Assembly: GCF_026151205.1 (NCBI RefSeq)
Contig: NC_087079.1
Span: 10,158,635-10,222,634, forward strand
Direction of reading: 5' to 3'
Length of the DNA: 64,000 nt
Source of the DNA: Bolinopsis microptera
Taxonomy: Eukaryota > Ctenophora > Tentaculata > Lobata > Bolinopsidae
A program made the translations under genes and the position numbers. Positions 59,001 through 63,783 of the stretch are shown piece by piece. Within the stretch, counting starts at the first letter, position 1. Each line of letters starts with the position of its first letter. The notes under the pieces were generated by a model. The model searched no databases, was not told the origin of the DNA, and saw only the letters and a list, made by a program, of their open reading frames with translations.

Positions 59001-59344
59001 CTGCTTAGTGAATTCAGGAAATCGTGGACTGAAACGGATAAGTGTTTTAAATAATTGTTTTGAATAACTGATCTTATTTAAAATATAAGATTAACAAGTA
59101 GACTTAAAATAAAAAGCTGGACGTAAAAGTAGAACCGATAGCAATTGATGCAACTTTCAGAATAAAGAAAAGTTATCTACAGAAACGAAAACGTTACTTT
59201 ACTAATTCATTTTAAATAAATTAAACAACAACAAAAAAACTAACTTATTTTGGTGAAGTCTGTTAGTTTAGTGCACTCGTTTTTCAAGGTCTGCTGAGCT
59301 AGCGGGTGCACTATCTGTCTGTAAACACTCTCATCTTCTCCCAT
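12801..59344 (-). CDS. F-BAR / HR1-like / C1-like / double-SH3 adaptor (Bzz1-nervous wreck-TOCA class), 23 exons
   Basis: Exons in transcript order: 59344-59245, 59028-58920, 58365-58206, 57643-57536, 57327-57193, 56723-56578, 56238-56130, 55576-55525, 55379-55280, 54895-54784, 41319-41235, 41060-40992, 40799-40708, 26677-26659, 18497-18375, 17740-17636, 17469-17391, 17091-16843, 16632-16547, 15589-15524, 14964-14843, 14014-13880, 12911-12801. The sum is 2472 nt (823 residues) with every phase matching. Domains: F-BAR coiled coil, about 1-290; HR1-like segment with 'TYQENPTYGKASDIE', about 305-380; C1-like zinc site (H-x12-C-x2-C-x11-C-x2-C-x4-H-x2-C-x6-C), about 409-457; two 'EWWTL' motifs; Pro-rich PPKP runs; SH3 at about 704-760 ('ALYEYKDLE', 'GYFPSNYLE'); SH3 at about 768-818 ('CLYDYQAQRPDELT', 'GLFPASYVEEL'). 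Such proteins bend membranes and recruit N-WASP/dynamin-type partners at endocytic sites. The domain order matches fungal Bzz1 better than vertebrate FCHSD. Introns 10 (13.5 kb) and 13 (14.0 kb) hold whole genes. In-frame exons may be missing inside the largest introns. Confidence 0.92.
13020..13879 (-). repeat. Tandem array of duplicated SH3-exon 5' splice sites
   Basis: Seventeen units of about 48-55 bp follow the real exon 22 donor at 13880. Each unit repeats the last roughly 20 nt of the exon (minus strand TCACCATATCTGCTGGACAG, with small variants) fused to GTACTTTC or GTACTGCG and a CTTTCTCTTT pyrimidine run. The array occupies most of the 968-bp intron before the terminal exon. The real donor and acceptor remain intact. 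Confidence 0.95.
14160..14842. repeat. Intron 21: GC-rich hairpin and (CAGA)n microsatellite
   Basis: A hairpin CCCGGC-cttc-GGCCGGG lies at about 14181-14200, following 'tactagtgtaa', a start typical of some DNA transposon ends. A (cagacaga)n microsatellite lies at about 14724-14789. No coding sequence is supported, and the open frames through the microsatellite are artefacts. Confidence 0.7.
14965..15470. repeat. Minisatellite in intron 20 abutting the first-SH3 exon acceptor
   Basis: About 26 tandem copies of a 18-21 bp unit (ggttgtcatggttactggg) fill nearly all of the 559-bp intron. On the gene strand the last repeat copy leads directly into the acceptor 'ccacactcag'. Long open frames in all plus-strand phases are repeat artefacts. 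Confidence 0.95.
15955..16215. repeat. Tandem repeat in intron 19
   Basis: Units of about 30-32 bp built on 'accacagttagtgagtagtg' and 'accacaataacc', about eight copies, located in the intron between exons 19 and 20 of the F-BAR/SH3 gene. A small 'ggttaccatggttaccatgg' duplication follows at about 16408-16430. Confidence 0.9.
17790..18083. mobile_element. Mariner-type MITE with TACAGGGTGTACC ends
   Basis: A 294-bp element in intron 15. It begins TACAGGGTGTACC and ends in the exact inverse GGTACACCCTGTA, with TA at both borders. It has no coding capacity. The ends resemble the other TACAG-ended elements of this window. Confidence 0.8.
18701..19666. repeat. Left terminal direct repeat
   Basis: Matches 22965-23931. 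It carries two CRE-like cores with an E-box (CACGTGACGTCA) at about 18854 and 18915, as a promoter-bearing repeat might. A minus-strand open frame at 18950-19156 (68 codons, ending SKKSVICGG) is identical in the other copy. No family is recognised. Confidence 0.9.
20245..20334 (-). other. tRNA-like sequence (SINE head or tRNA relic)
   Basis: The minus strand has a 7-bp acceptor-like stem GGCACAG/CTGTGCC followed by A, and a B-box/T-loop GGTTCGATTCC. The region between is too long and irregular for a normal D-arm and anticodon arm; a TGTGAA/TTCACA stem encloses a 10-nt loop. A tRNA-derived SINE head is more likely than a working tRNA gene. Confidence 0.4.
20522..20588 (+). other. Second tRNA-like segment framed by an inverted repeat
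   Basis: It can fold with an acceptor-like stem AGGTTAG/CTAGCCT and a T-arm GCGGGTTCAAATCCCGC. The stretch between the D-arm-like and T-arm-like parts is about 5 nt too short for a standard anticodon arm. It is framed by inverse copies of 'ccatctggag' (about 20506 and 20592). It is probably a tRNA relic or SINE part. Confidence 0.35.
22446..22852 (+). pseudogene. Decayed C2H2 zinc-finger frame inside the composite element
   Basis: A 65-codon frame (22446-22643) starts with a classical C2H2 finger, C-x2-C-x12-H-x4-H ('CSFCDKSFANKYSLSSHI'). After its stop, related acidic Ser-rich coding sequence continues in other phases ('SDVPGSGDDEFSG', then 'ESDTDWATRRQGKRST'), interrupted by a stop near 22740. 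This looks like one degraded transposon- or host-derived DNA-binding protein gene. An N-terminal part is not visible because AT-rich repeats precede it. Confidence 0.55.
22965..23931. repeat. Right terminal direct repeat
   Basis: Same sequence as 18701-19666, offset by 4264 bp, including the 68-codon minus-strand frame at 23214-23420. Near-identity indicates recent duplication or gene conversion. Confidence 0.9.
23932..25062. repeat. Spaced, degenerate TGTGACGAAATTTACA motif array
   Basis: No gene is visible. A motif close to TGTGACgAAaTTTAC recurs about nine times roughly 100-200 bp apart (near 24112, 24228, 24369, 24576, 24740, 24892, 24974, 25030, plus an inverted copy near 24866). The intervening sequence is not obviously repeated. 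Confidence 0.55.
25063..25542. mobile_element. Non-autonomous hAT transposon (MITE) with 8-bp target duplication
   Basis: A 480-bp element that starts CAGAGGTGGGCGCCGCCG and ends in the near-inverse CGGCGGCGCCCACGTCTG. It is flanked on both sides by CATTTAAT. The CAGRGGTGGGC-type end and the 8-bp duplication are hallmarks of the hAT superfamily. Subterminal (CGG)n runs make the ends very GC-rich in an AT-rich setting. There is no transposase. Confidence 0.92.
25551..27544. other. Intron sequence around microexon 14 and 5' side of the Penelope-like element
   Basis: Apart from the microexon at 26659-26677, I see no supported exon. There is a (CTT)n run at 26447-26470. The 5' limit of the Penelope-like element cannot be placed by eye; sequence from about 27060 onward, with a TATA-like 'gtgtataaaaggag' at 27240, may belong to it. 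Confidence 0.4.
26659..26677 (-). other. 19-nt microexon 14 of the F-BAR/SH3 gene
   Basis: The minus strand reads cag|AACAAGAAAGGTGGACAAG|gtaaga. It is entered in phase 0 from the C1 exon (ends GGA CAG) and leaves one base that completes GGT with the next exon. It encodes a short Lys/Gly linker, NKKGGQ. Exon 13 and exon 15 cannot be joined directly in frame, so an exon of length 1 modulo 3 is needed between them, which supports this one. Confidence 0.75.
27545..30058 (+). CDS. Penelope-like retroelement protein: reverse transcriptase plus GIY-YIG endonuclease
   Basis: An uninterrupted 837-codon frame. The N-terminal region (about 1-180) is basic. Reverse transcriptase signatures follow in order: 'DKGGATLLLD' (about 194), the catalytic 'LDVAALYPSI' (about 370), 'GIPTGNCIS' (about 430), 'FIDDVLG' with the catalytic DD (about 472), and 'NFLDITLTLD'. 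A Cys cluster 'CSAPGCKTCP' (about 695) is typical of the linker in these elements. The C-terminus carries a GIY-YIG nuclease: 'IIYVAQC' (about 730), 'YFGQT' (about 750), then the expected Arg and His ('RLNGHRNKF'). Penelope-like elements replicate by target-primed reverse transcription. There is no stop or frameshift, so the copy is young and possibly active. It lies antisense in intron 13 of the F-BAR/SH3 gene. Its terminal repeats are not resolved. Confidence 0.95.
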   Translation: MVNSKYIVEKRCYFAFTFNGQIRLRNADQRGAKRKKYRASKAAKKVEWMKNHVERNIKGKLVINLSSQEVPDIAYMYLAKGLNFVESRPVAKEDLLFDVKEFLRKMEWKAYFHQTQTDTAGDTEDIHKDLRLRSRRHPQDYSHPLFDEIKTRLTGFVTNPNPDDPHSNLTDAEQRGKGWVLKSIEDQSIFVTSADKGGATLLLDYRTVMDTVKSELEKETKFTKLEISVGVKMEQTQLKVKEAVLKHHHLNIISEEVKKRITGINDKGNMVHAPEIRPEIPYAYPLYKVHKLSQEQIEAKTIPPVRLVHATKGGPLYRLEKFVSPYVTQISRKYCEEEFILDTPDIISQINSYNKETLKGASRNLQLFTLDVAALYPSIRPELALTALEDALNSDTNFSQELKAALHEFTDLIFRESFVTYQGEGYINKEGIPTGNCISRQVADVTMHWLLFKQIKGKMKNWSLVDLWRRFIDDVLGVWLGTVRQFNLFVEQLNKLAEPFGIRFADQQIGKTVNFLDITLTLDTYNQIQYRLYRKETDARNYLRTDSFHPHHVFESVAFSQMIRIIERNSQDSTCVEDLMELKADLSKSGHNSVKLEEIEPRAVVRVLENTHGANRSKESENADNLVFSVQHSSDNIQLKKLIHELGPDIRRICGDIRVIFATRKHPSIGNRVVKNRQLGNKAECPQKTSQKCSAPGCKTCPVLFDLDSKIMVNGMELNLDESLTCKDKHIIYVAQCQQCRAIEGSEDTYFGQTLTPFHIRLNGHRNKFNIDDRALYEHSALSMHCYDVHKDTFSFDCFKFGIVKKTKPSLLDREEARFCAKFRTNVWGLNRMEIKR
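30059..31002. other. 3' flank of the Penelope-like element and upstream of the Cys-rich gene
   Basis: AT-rich sequence without a supported coding exon. The 3' UTR of the retroelement probably lies in the first few hundred bases. The promoter of the plus-strand secreted-protein gene should lie in the last few hundred. Confidence 0.4.
31003..31593 (+). pseudogene. Secreted Cys-rich two-repeat protein, frame broken at an A10 tract
   Basis: The frame opens at 31003. A later ATG at 31042 gives a better signal peptide (charged start, then 'MILVLLFQLHI'). The protein has two homologous Cys-rich repeats starting 'YAYYYGGYCCKTNKE' and 'YAYFNGGYCCQTNKE', each followed by 'GAGCDGSEL' and 'STCCEG'. The first repeat is in frame until ten consecutive A residues (31311-31320). 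After them, the homologous 'STCCEG' and all of repeat two continue in another phase. A one-base difference in the A tract would restore the reading. Either the allele is broken, or the assembly miscounts the homopolymer. A donor g|gtaggt follows at 31593 and opens into a minisatellite intron. A possible last exon at 32462-32473 (phase-compatible, ending TGA) is weak. The family is not recognised. It is nested, antisense, in intron 13 of the adaptor gene. Confidence 0.65.
31608..32320 (+). repeat. 20-bp minisatellite following the Cys-rich gene exon
   Basis: About 35 copies of a 20-bp unit (ttcgtggctcagagcaatag), with variants such as 'tgcacggctcagagcaataa'. It starts about 15 bp after the splice donor. 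Open frames through it (32182-32473) are repeat artefacts. Confidence 0.95.
32548..32670. mobile_element. Perfect-arm palindrome (MITE-like hairpin)
   Basis: Arms of about 42 nt ('aacttgatttctcttggaga' ... 'agactcttaact' and its inverse) enclose about 30 nt. There is no coding sequence. The size and near-perfect symmetry suggest a miniature foldback element of recent origin. Confidence 0.75.
32671..33615. other. 3' flank of the MFS gene
   Basis: No exon is supported. A 'cagtaaaaccccgatttacc' segment at about 33178 resembles a pogo/Tigger-type transposon end, but I found no matching second end. Five tandem copies of 'gattttttgaaa' lie at about 33240-33300. Confidence 0.4.
33616..34989 (-). 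CDS. MFS membrane transporter, SV2/SVOP-like, intronless
   Basis: A 457-codon uninterrupted frame with about twelve hydrophobic segments. The N-terminal half fits the SV2/SVOP-type organic solute carriers of the major facilitator superfamily: a TM1 region 'GDGVEAFLPGVIT', 'LGLSDFQEGIL', then the loop 2-3 'SKKLGER', which corresponds to the family's G-x-x-x-D-R/GRR motif but lacks the aspartate. A second in-frame ATG (MSDVKDIAMES, residue 19) gives a more typical cytosolic start. An acidic loop 'DEVEEGDNESVVEIY' separates the two six-helix halves, as in the family. The substrate cannot be predicted. The gene has no introns, is nested in intron 13 of the adaptor gene on the same strand, and may be an old retrocopy. 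No damage is seen. Confidence 0.85.
   Translation of the reverse strand: MLFHSEILFRKEASCNIMSDVKDIAMESFSTSACDSSRSHLWTKQDYLLASLAVLINIGDGVEAFLPGVITQTVSCELGLSDFQEGILAVIMFLFWAIATMISVPISKKLGERFTMLLSLYLSIGFAILCAVVPNYYTLLLSRALIGICVGLNFCAIGISLAKLVSSKEVHTQSCFLSTLGFAVGGTWVSLLGWMILDIVNWRVFVLLTSIPLFVPPIIILHLFLNEKPDEVEEGDNESVVEIYTVPTESDGLVDKMPQNIPNSNYTIRVFKASLFIFSSMCSGFGCIILVPWLMRSYKKDLVHDTENGNCEEVVQGDDFLILAAVTGATNLVGRPLGYFLWSRVKFLTLQSTITAMMALSYGFVLAKPGIVASVILLGLAKLCYSMQSTENRILLYDYDYYGNSGFELGSAVTLASGVIGAVVGTSLAAFLDPFAAILITLVIVCVELVVICVLRR
34990..36240. other. Upstream region of the MFS gene with a MITE
   Basis: An inverted-repeat element spans about 35268-35548. The arms begin 'ctactgcagactaaatagct' and contain 'cctccagatgaatagtcctc'. 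Directly upstream of the MFS start a 25-bp stretch 'ttattaaagatattatggcc' is duplicated in tandem. No exon is supported in the rest. Confidence 0.6.
36268..36592 (+). pseudogene. LINE RNase H domain, first part (interrupted by a transposon)
   Basis: One continuous frame from 'TDGS' (first catalytic Asp) through 'GSGAGYIITTD', 'YQTELIAIIEACKYL' (catalytic Glu) and 'IIWSDSLSSIQAI' (second catalytic Asp). A short (CA)n tract encodes a Thr-His run. The frame breaks at the duplicated target AACACCTT (36585-36592) and resumes at 39848. No reverse transcriptase part lies upstream, so the LINE copy is 5'-truncated to its RNase H end. Confidence 0.85.
37195..37282 (+). repeat. Degenerate interstitial telomere-like repeat
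   Basis: Several exact 'ggttagggttaggg' units followed by drifted copies ('ttgtggttagggtt', 'ttaaggttagggttggga'). This matches the metazoan telomere motif TTAGGG. It is short and internal, as at a repaired break or a retro-inserted telomeric tract. Confidence 0.75.
37964..38001. repeat. Poly-C tract
   Basis: About 37 nearly uninterrupted C residues (two G interruptions near the left end) in an AT-rich setting. Length is likely to be unreliable in the assembly. On the minus strand it reads as poly-Gly, which is an artefact. Confidence 0.9.
38960..39214. repeat. Opposed arrays of a 20-bp 'agcgctggatagcgacaact' unit
   Basis: Units of gcgctagttgtcgctatcca lie at about 38965-39062, then inverse units agcgctggatagcgacaact at about 39133-39214. 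They flank a centre with 'gatggccagcgcaactggccatc'. Each unit contains the palindrome AGCGCT. The whole can fold back on itself, so this is a small foldback element or a satellite inversion directly left of the second transposon end. Confidence 0.8.
39848..40011 (+). pseudogene. LINE RNase H domain, second part
   Basis: Starts with the second AACACCTT and continues in the same phase as the part ending at 36592: 'LEIRWIAAHFGLWGNEKADE' contains the His and last Asp of the RNase H active site. If the insertion is left out, all catalytic positions are present in one frame. The tail after about 39925 does not look like the family and ends at a stop. Confidence 0.85.
40360..40463. repeat. 12-bp minisatellite (tcagtttgtctg)n in intron 13
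   Basis: Nine tandem copies of tcagtttgtctg, about 245 bp downstream of the C1 exon donor. It gives LTDK-repeat frames on the minus strand that are not coding. Confidence 0.95.
41908..43170 (-). CDS. Secreted ShK-domain protein with a His/Asp/Glu repeat tail, two exons
   Basis: Exon 1 is 43170-42639 and exon 2 is 42422-41908 (phase 1), about 348 residues. A signal peptide ('FLLLALTLSLNAAQSG') leads into a first ShK-like six-Cys module ending 'CPETCGLC'. Next is a Cys-containing middle region ('WKYYHGYEESD', 'CQEKCLADQACVGAF') that resembles a PAN/apple fold, then a second Cys module ('CDDNWEYC' ... 'AKQCKTC') opening exon 2. The tail is about 120 residues of HED/HDHED/HHHED repeats, probably binding divalent metal. 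ShK modules occur in metalloproteases, matrix proteins and channel blockers; no specific activity is implied here. The last codons AAT GTA AGG overlap a good splice donor (t|gtaagg), so a further exon could exist. It is nested in intron 10 of the adaptor gene. Confidence 0.8.
43471..44448 (-). pseudogene. Rhodopsin-like GPCR, intronless, with one in-frame stop codon
   Basis: A 326-codon reading begins at ATG 44448-44446. It encodes an N-terminus with a possible glycosylation site (NKT), a TM1 segment 'ILWSLTVLLASLIGDSIIL', then TAA at 44301-44299 (codon 50) exactly in intracellular loop 1, and then continues open to 43471 with TM2-TM7. Downstream features: 'DILQTVFRVFPIILAF' (TM2), the conserved TM3 Cys and a 'LKLIIVK' sequence where DRY is usual, Cys pairs in loop 2, 'GVMTVLLTLGVFLVSYIP' (TM6), and 'NIMSNFFVYSL' (NPxxY-like, TM7) followed by a basic tail. 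One point change explains the loss. A start at 44286 would give a protein without TM1. Ligand unknown. It is nested in intron 10 of the adaptor gene. Confidence 0.8.
44940..45138. mobile_element. Partial mariner-type MITE, outward copy
   Basis: It ends 'gtactgacttttggcttaccctgta' at 45138 and is the inverse of the left part of the element at 45357 ('agtaccaccactggttcgag' and flanking sequence) over about 150 nt. The inner end is missing or diverged. Confidence 0.7.
45357..46128. mobile_element. Mariner-type MITE with TACAGGGTGGGCC ends
   Basis: A 772-bp element. It starts TACAGGGTGGGCCAAAAGT and ends in the exact inverse, with TA at the borders. No transposase frame is seen. It sits 220 bp from an opposed partial copy (to 45138), so the two left ends face each other. 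Confidence 0.85.
46600..48668 (+). repeat. Satellite array, left arm (about 11 monomers of 184 bp)
   Basis: The monomer contains 'ccccgtagtgcatttatg', 'ttccggggtaggtggaacat', 'tagttagtacttgtccc', 'ccgagtttcgacctccc' and 'ggggccacgcccatccc'. Some monomers grow by extra 'actgaaatt' units, giving spacings from 184 to about 220 bp. Confidence 0.97.
48669..50316. repeat. Core between the satellite arms: 143-bp duplication and 243-bp repeat
   Basis: A 143-bp unit starting 'aaggggtcgttcacatatca' is duplicated in tandem at 48918-49060 and 49061-49203. Then an exactly 243-bp unit is repeated about 3.6 times from 49422 (period starts 49422, 49665, 49908, 50151). Because 243 is divisible by three, open frames of 285 and 308 codons run through in two forward phases and 65-codon frames repeat on the minus strand. 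Protein repeats such as 'ETTFVHVSCYSDHSEPKIFF' have no recognised family. I do not call a gene. Confidence 0.9.
50317..54440 (-). repeat. Satellite array, right arm (about 22 monomers), inverted
   Basis: Same monomer as the left arm in the opposite orientation. A higher-order period of 1119 bp (about six monomers) is visible: 50759-51016 and 51878-52135 are identical, including shared private variants such as 'gggcaaggcccctgg' and 'gtggccgctggg'. This points to recent unequal exchange within the array. Confidence 0.95.
56275..56490. repeat. Intron 6: degenerate 'gggaccggga' element and hairpin
   Basis: GC-rich blocks ('gcgggaccaggactgg', 'gactgggaccgggatta', 'gggattccggtcgaac') resemble the GGGACC motifs of the foldback element near 19.7 kb. 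They are followed by a hairpin 'acacaatatgtgaac' / inverse at about 56446-56481. Probably a decayed element end. Confidence 0.45.
58403..58453. repeat. Perfect short palindrome in intron 2
   Basis: The left arm 'atatttatgttaaactaggcg' and its exact inverse are separated by only about 6 nt, just upstream of exon 3 of the adaptor gene on the transcript. It can form a strong RNA or DNA hairpin. It may be a footprint or micro-foldback element. Confidence 0.7.
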
Positions 59345-59387
59345 GCTAATTATAGTGTAACGATTAATTAATTAACTAGGCAAATAC

Positions 59388-59580
59388 TTAAATCATTGAC
59401 TAAATACTTAAATCATTAACTGAATACTTAAATCATTAACTGAATACTTAAATCATTAACTTAATACTTAAATCATTAACTGAATACTTAAATCATTAAC
59501 TGAATACTTAAATCATTAACTGAATACTTAGATCATTAACTGAATACTTAAATCATTAACTGAATATTTAAATAATCATT
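59388..59580. repeat. 20-bp tandem repeat just upstream of the adaptor gene start
   Basis: Nine to ten copies of 'tacttaaatcattaactgaa', beginning about 45 bp upstream of the start codon of the F-BAR/SH3 gene. It therefore lies in its 5' UTR, first non-coding intron or core promoter. Confidence 0.95.
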
Positions 59581-61368
59581 CAATTATTTTGAACATATCA
59601 AATTACAAATGCAGAGAATTCATAATTTGAAATGATGTAACATTTCATTCCCCGCTAAAAATGAAGATCTGGTTAACTGAAAATTAAGAAGTCTGTTGTG
59701 TTATCTTGAGGTAGGGTCAAGAGAGGGATCGGGTTCTAAAAAGTAATTATAATAATGATGCGAAGATAATGTGTTCATACGAGAGATATGACTTATAATA
59801 AGGGTGAGAATGCCAAATCTCAGACAATCTCGGATGACTGAGGTATGTGCCAGGTATGTGCCAGGTTGTAGTCGTTCCTTCTGTCTAGTATGAGTTGTAA
59901 TATTGCAATCTTTTCGGTTTCGTATCTGTCATATTTTAGTGATCTTATCCTTGCTTATTGTGATTTTATATTTTCAACACCAGTCTATAAAGCAAATCAT
60001 TTTAGCGAGCCGACTGTTTTTAGTCGAATGATCTAGTTCTAGCTTCAGACACAATAATTATCGTGATTACTTCTTCACCTTAAGTCACTGACAACTCATA
60101 ACATGTGATATAAATGATAAGTTCTTTACAACATATTAAAATGTACCCGCTTGTAAAATCAATATAAGTTATTTTAAGTTATTTTAAGAATGCGTATGAA
60201 ATTCTTTTTGTAGAAGAAAGAATTGTTTATACATTATAGTTTATATAATCTATTGTTTACTATATATATTATGCTGCATACTGCATAGTAACACTGGTGG
60301 TTTCAGTAGACGTGCTTGTTATCTAAAGATGTGTGCAGGTTTTAACACCAACAAGCCAGACTACTATCTGTACTATTTAACAATTAATTAGTTTAATAAT
60401 TAATTAGAGTTTAGACAGAACCTCAGCTGAACAGCCGCTGTTTCGTCTACGGTTTATCCAAGAATTCTCGCTATTAATTTATATCACGCGATAGATTTAG
60501 CGGCTTCACAACTGGTCATCTACGTTAAAGTACTACGACATTACCTCCTACATACATAGTACAAACAAGAGAGCATTCAGTTTTACTTAATCGCGTGACT
60601 TGAAATGTACCACGTGGTTAACACGTGACACGCACGTGGGCTGAAGTGAGGAGGTATGAGCAGGCTTGTAGCATGCTCTAAACACAAACAAGGCTAACCA
60701 GTGCCACTCAGCCAGCTACTGACCGAGTGGTGGTCAAAAACGGTTCACTTTCTGCACGGAGCTGCGGGCTATCTTCTAACTGAACGAAGTCTGATGTTAT
60801 TGTTTCCGGCAAAATTAATTCTTTAGTAAAGACAGACTCCAGGAGCTTGTAGTGAGTAGTCTGCATTGTTAAGCACGGCACTATGTAACGTATTACCTTA
60901 ATCGGTACACAGTTCGCTTTGTCTCCTCTTAATTTGTTTGATCTTAGTTTATTGATCCGTTTTCACGAATCATGCATACAATGTCGGCTCTGATTTTATT
61001 TTAAACTTTACAGCGTCATCAATGTCTTGTAGTAAGTTTTGTGTTTTTGCAGTTGTTTGTCCAACAATAAATTTTGCAGCGAACTGAAAGCTGCAACTTT
61101 AGTTAACCTATCATAACTTCGTTAAAAGATATCGTTTTATTATTTTATGTCTGTCCGCAAAACGTCCTCTCAATTTGAAATCATCTTTTAAAACATAGAA
61201 TATGCCGCTGTTGAATTCTTAACTTGCAAAACATCCGCTCAAAAACTTTAAAATAACACGAATATTTGTCGAGGTCCCCTGCAAAGCCACTAGTAAACAA
61301 ATAATCAATTTAAATAGCACGATATAATCGAACACCTTCCCTCGTAGGAACACCTTGGCACAATAGAA
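59581..61368. promoter_or_regulatory. Shared upstream region of two divergent genes, with an E-box triplet
   Basis: No exon is supported. Three CACGTG E-boxes lie at 60611-60616, 60622-60627 and 60633-60638, exactly 11 bp apart, so on one face of the helix. E-boxes of this type bind bHLH(-ZIP) factors such as Myc/Max, USF or CLOCK. The region can serve the adaptor gene (minus) and the gene starting at 61369 (plus). Function is an inference. Confidence 0.5.
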
Positions 61369-63783
61369 ATGATTAAATTGCTAGACCAACGAGACGACCC
61401 TCTCTCTTTTATGAACAACGTTGAAAAGCGTAAGTTTTTTTATCTTTCTTTCATCATTTTTTAGAGATTTATTTAATAACGTGTTAGGTGGCTGCTGAAC
61501 TATCATTTTTAAAGTCAGTAGCTGGAGTCAGTTGTTATAGTCACTTTAAAATCTCTAGTTTTCTGTAGTCACTAGGTTTCTGTAGTAACTTGTCGTCATG
61601 ATAAGCTCCGTGATAGTAAGTTCTGTGGTGTTCCCAGGTTGGCAGATGAGTCAACTAGCCTCGATACCAGAGAACGGGGACCCTTTCTACGGGCTCACAG
61701 ACTCATGTCCTGTTACCACGCCCCCACACTCTACTGGCACTCTGCCAGCAGAGTCGCTCCCTAACATCCTTCTAGCACCCGCCACACCCAGCGCTATAAC
61801 ACCCAGTGCTGCACCTAGCGCTACAAAGCGCAGAAGGTACAGTGTAGATCCGCACATAAAGATCCTGGCTAACCAACTAGTCCCACCCTCCACCAAACCC
61901 ACCCGAGTACAGGAGCTTGGCAGGAGTATCAAAGATATCTGGCAGAAGAGATTCACTCCTAAACGAATCCTGAACGAATTGTACATGCCGGGGGTGCTGT
62001 ACGCGACGCGAGCGCGCTTTGTAAGAACAGAGCAAGATTATTGGGCAGTCTCTCAGGGTGCTCTACACAGTAATGCAGGTTTAGTGTTATTTTTACACGG
62101 TTGAGATCACGTCATGATTACACACAAGATCTTGTGTGCGGTATGAAGTGGTTAATGTGATTGTTCAGATAATTGCGGTTATAGTTTAACATATTTCGTG
62201 ATCTATTCCTCCTTAAACAGATTTTATATTATCAGTCGAGGATAAAATAGATACTTATTTCCATAAATATAATCGTCCCAACAGAGCTCTTGAAATATCC
62301 TTGAGATAAACACTTGCAAGACTATCTATTTGGGTTGATGAGGCTATTACAGCATTATGAATTATGTGCAAGCCCAGTGTCTCAAGATTAATGCTGTCTA
62401 CCAAACACAAATTACCTACGTTAGATTAGATATTACACACCACAGACTAGACAATATTCAAGTATACAAGCAAAAAAAACAAATGATTGCATACCACAAT
62501 AACACATAACAACATGTTCTAACTTCTAACAGTACTATCTCTCTATCATGTACTTCCTAAACAAAAAACACGCTCAACACTAGTTTCTCGTGCACACATC
62601 TGTGACAAACGAATTCAACGTTTAAGGACAATATATAGGAACAAGTATATCACATTACCATCGTATCAAGTTGCTCCCAAGCTATAGTATCACATTACAA
62701 TCTTGCTATCAAGTTGTTCAGGCTATAGGAAGGTCTCCCATGACCCCCTTGCGGAGTTAAGCGGCTACAATTTTGACGCTTTCTCAGTGTACTTAAGAAG
62801 AGACAGTCACATGTCCGCAGCTAGCTCTTCCAAATCTAGCTTCTCTAAAACGAGGTATTTTATTTTACACTGTTACTTTAAGGTTTGACACTGCAATTCT
62901 TGTTTTGTTTCAAAGACGGAAATTTCTGCAAATTTGCAAAATCTAAATTTCAATATTCATTAACACGAGAGTAACAATGATAATTAAACTTTTAATTAAC
63001 TTTTAATTAACGGCCTACTTCTGTCAGGTCACTAGATGGGACAGAGAAAAACAAGTCGAAGACAAGTCAGGAAGCGATGCTAAGAGTAAGTTCAAAGTTG
63101 TTTAAAACACAAGTTTTACCGTTTTCATGCTTGAAATAGCGACATCAAAAATTATTTTGACCTTAATACCAGTATCATATTTCAATTGTACGTTCTTATC
63201 GACGATTTCTGAAAATTGAGATTCAAGACGTCCCTAAAAATTAGGACATTTGTAGTAACTGAATTATGGTAATTATACGTTATATTCACAAAATAGAGCA
63301 GGTTTTAAATCAAGAATCTCTCACAGGGGCACAGCAACTCTGCTCACGACGAAAATTTAATGTAAGTTATCCATTATTATTATTCCATTAGTTTTATATA
63401 AAAATAATGACATTGTAGTTTGACATGGATGAAATTGAAAAAATCAAAACGATGCACAATTACAACGGATGTTCAATGATGATGAAATATCATATCGTCA
63501 TTTACAATATTCAATGTTTCAAGAACTATGATGGAGTCCTAAAAGCAGATACATAGTGCAATGAGTAGCACTAGAAATAGCAAGTAAAGCATGTACCGTG
63601 TGTATTGTGTACTGTGTAAACTACCAGAGCTGGACCACACAATCTGATGAAAGTATTGTATTAAATGTCACAGAACACATTAATCCTCTTCTCTTGTAGA
63701 TTGTTCGGAGGACTTGCAAAAGATGATCCAGGTACAGTAAAGCATGACAAGAAAAGAAAAATAGCACCAAAAAGTGTTAAAAA
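61369..63783 (+). CDS. Unrecognised gene, 5' part, six exons, runs past the window end
   Basis: Exons: 61369-61429, 61638-62078, 62722-62854, 63028-63085, 63327-63361, 63700-63783. All introns are GT-AG and all phases match; the last exon ends in phase 2, so more exons follow beyond the window. The start codon opens a short exon 'MIKLLDQRDDPLSFMNNVEK'. Exon 2 encodes a Pro/Ser/Thr/Ala-rich low-complexity stretch ('PATPSAITPSAAPSATKRRR'), a basic cluster KRRR that may be a nuclear signal, and then an apparently folded segment 'SIKDIWQKRFTPKRILNELY'. Exons 3-6 are Ser/Lys-rich with a second basic cluster 'KHDKKRKIAPKSVKK'. I do not recognise the family. A nuclear, partly disordered protein is a guess from the basic clusters only. 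It is transcribed divergently from the F-BAR/SH3 gene. Confidence 0.75.
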
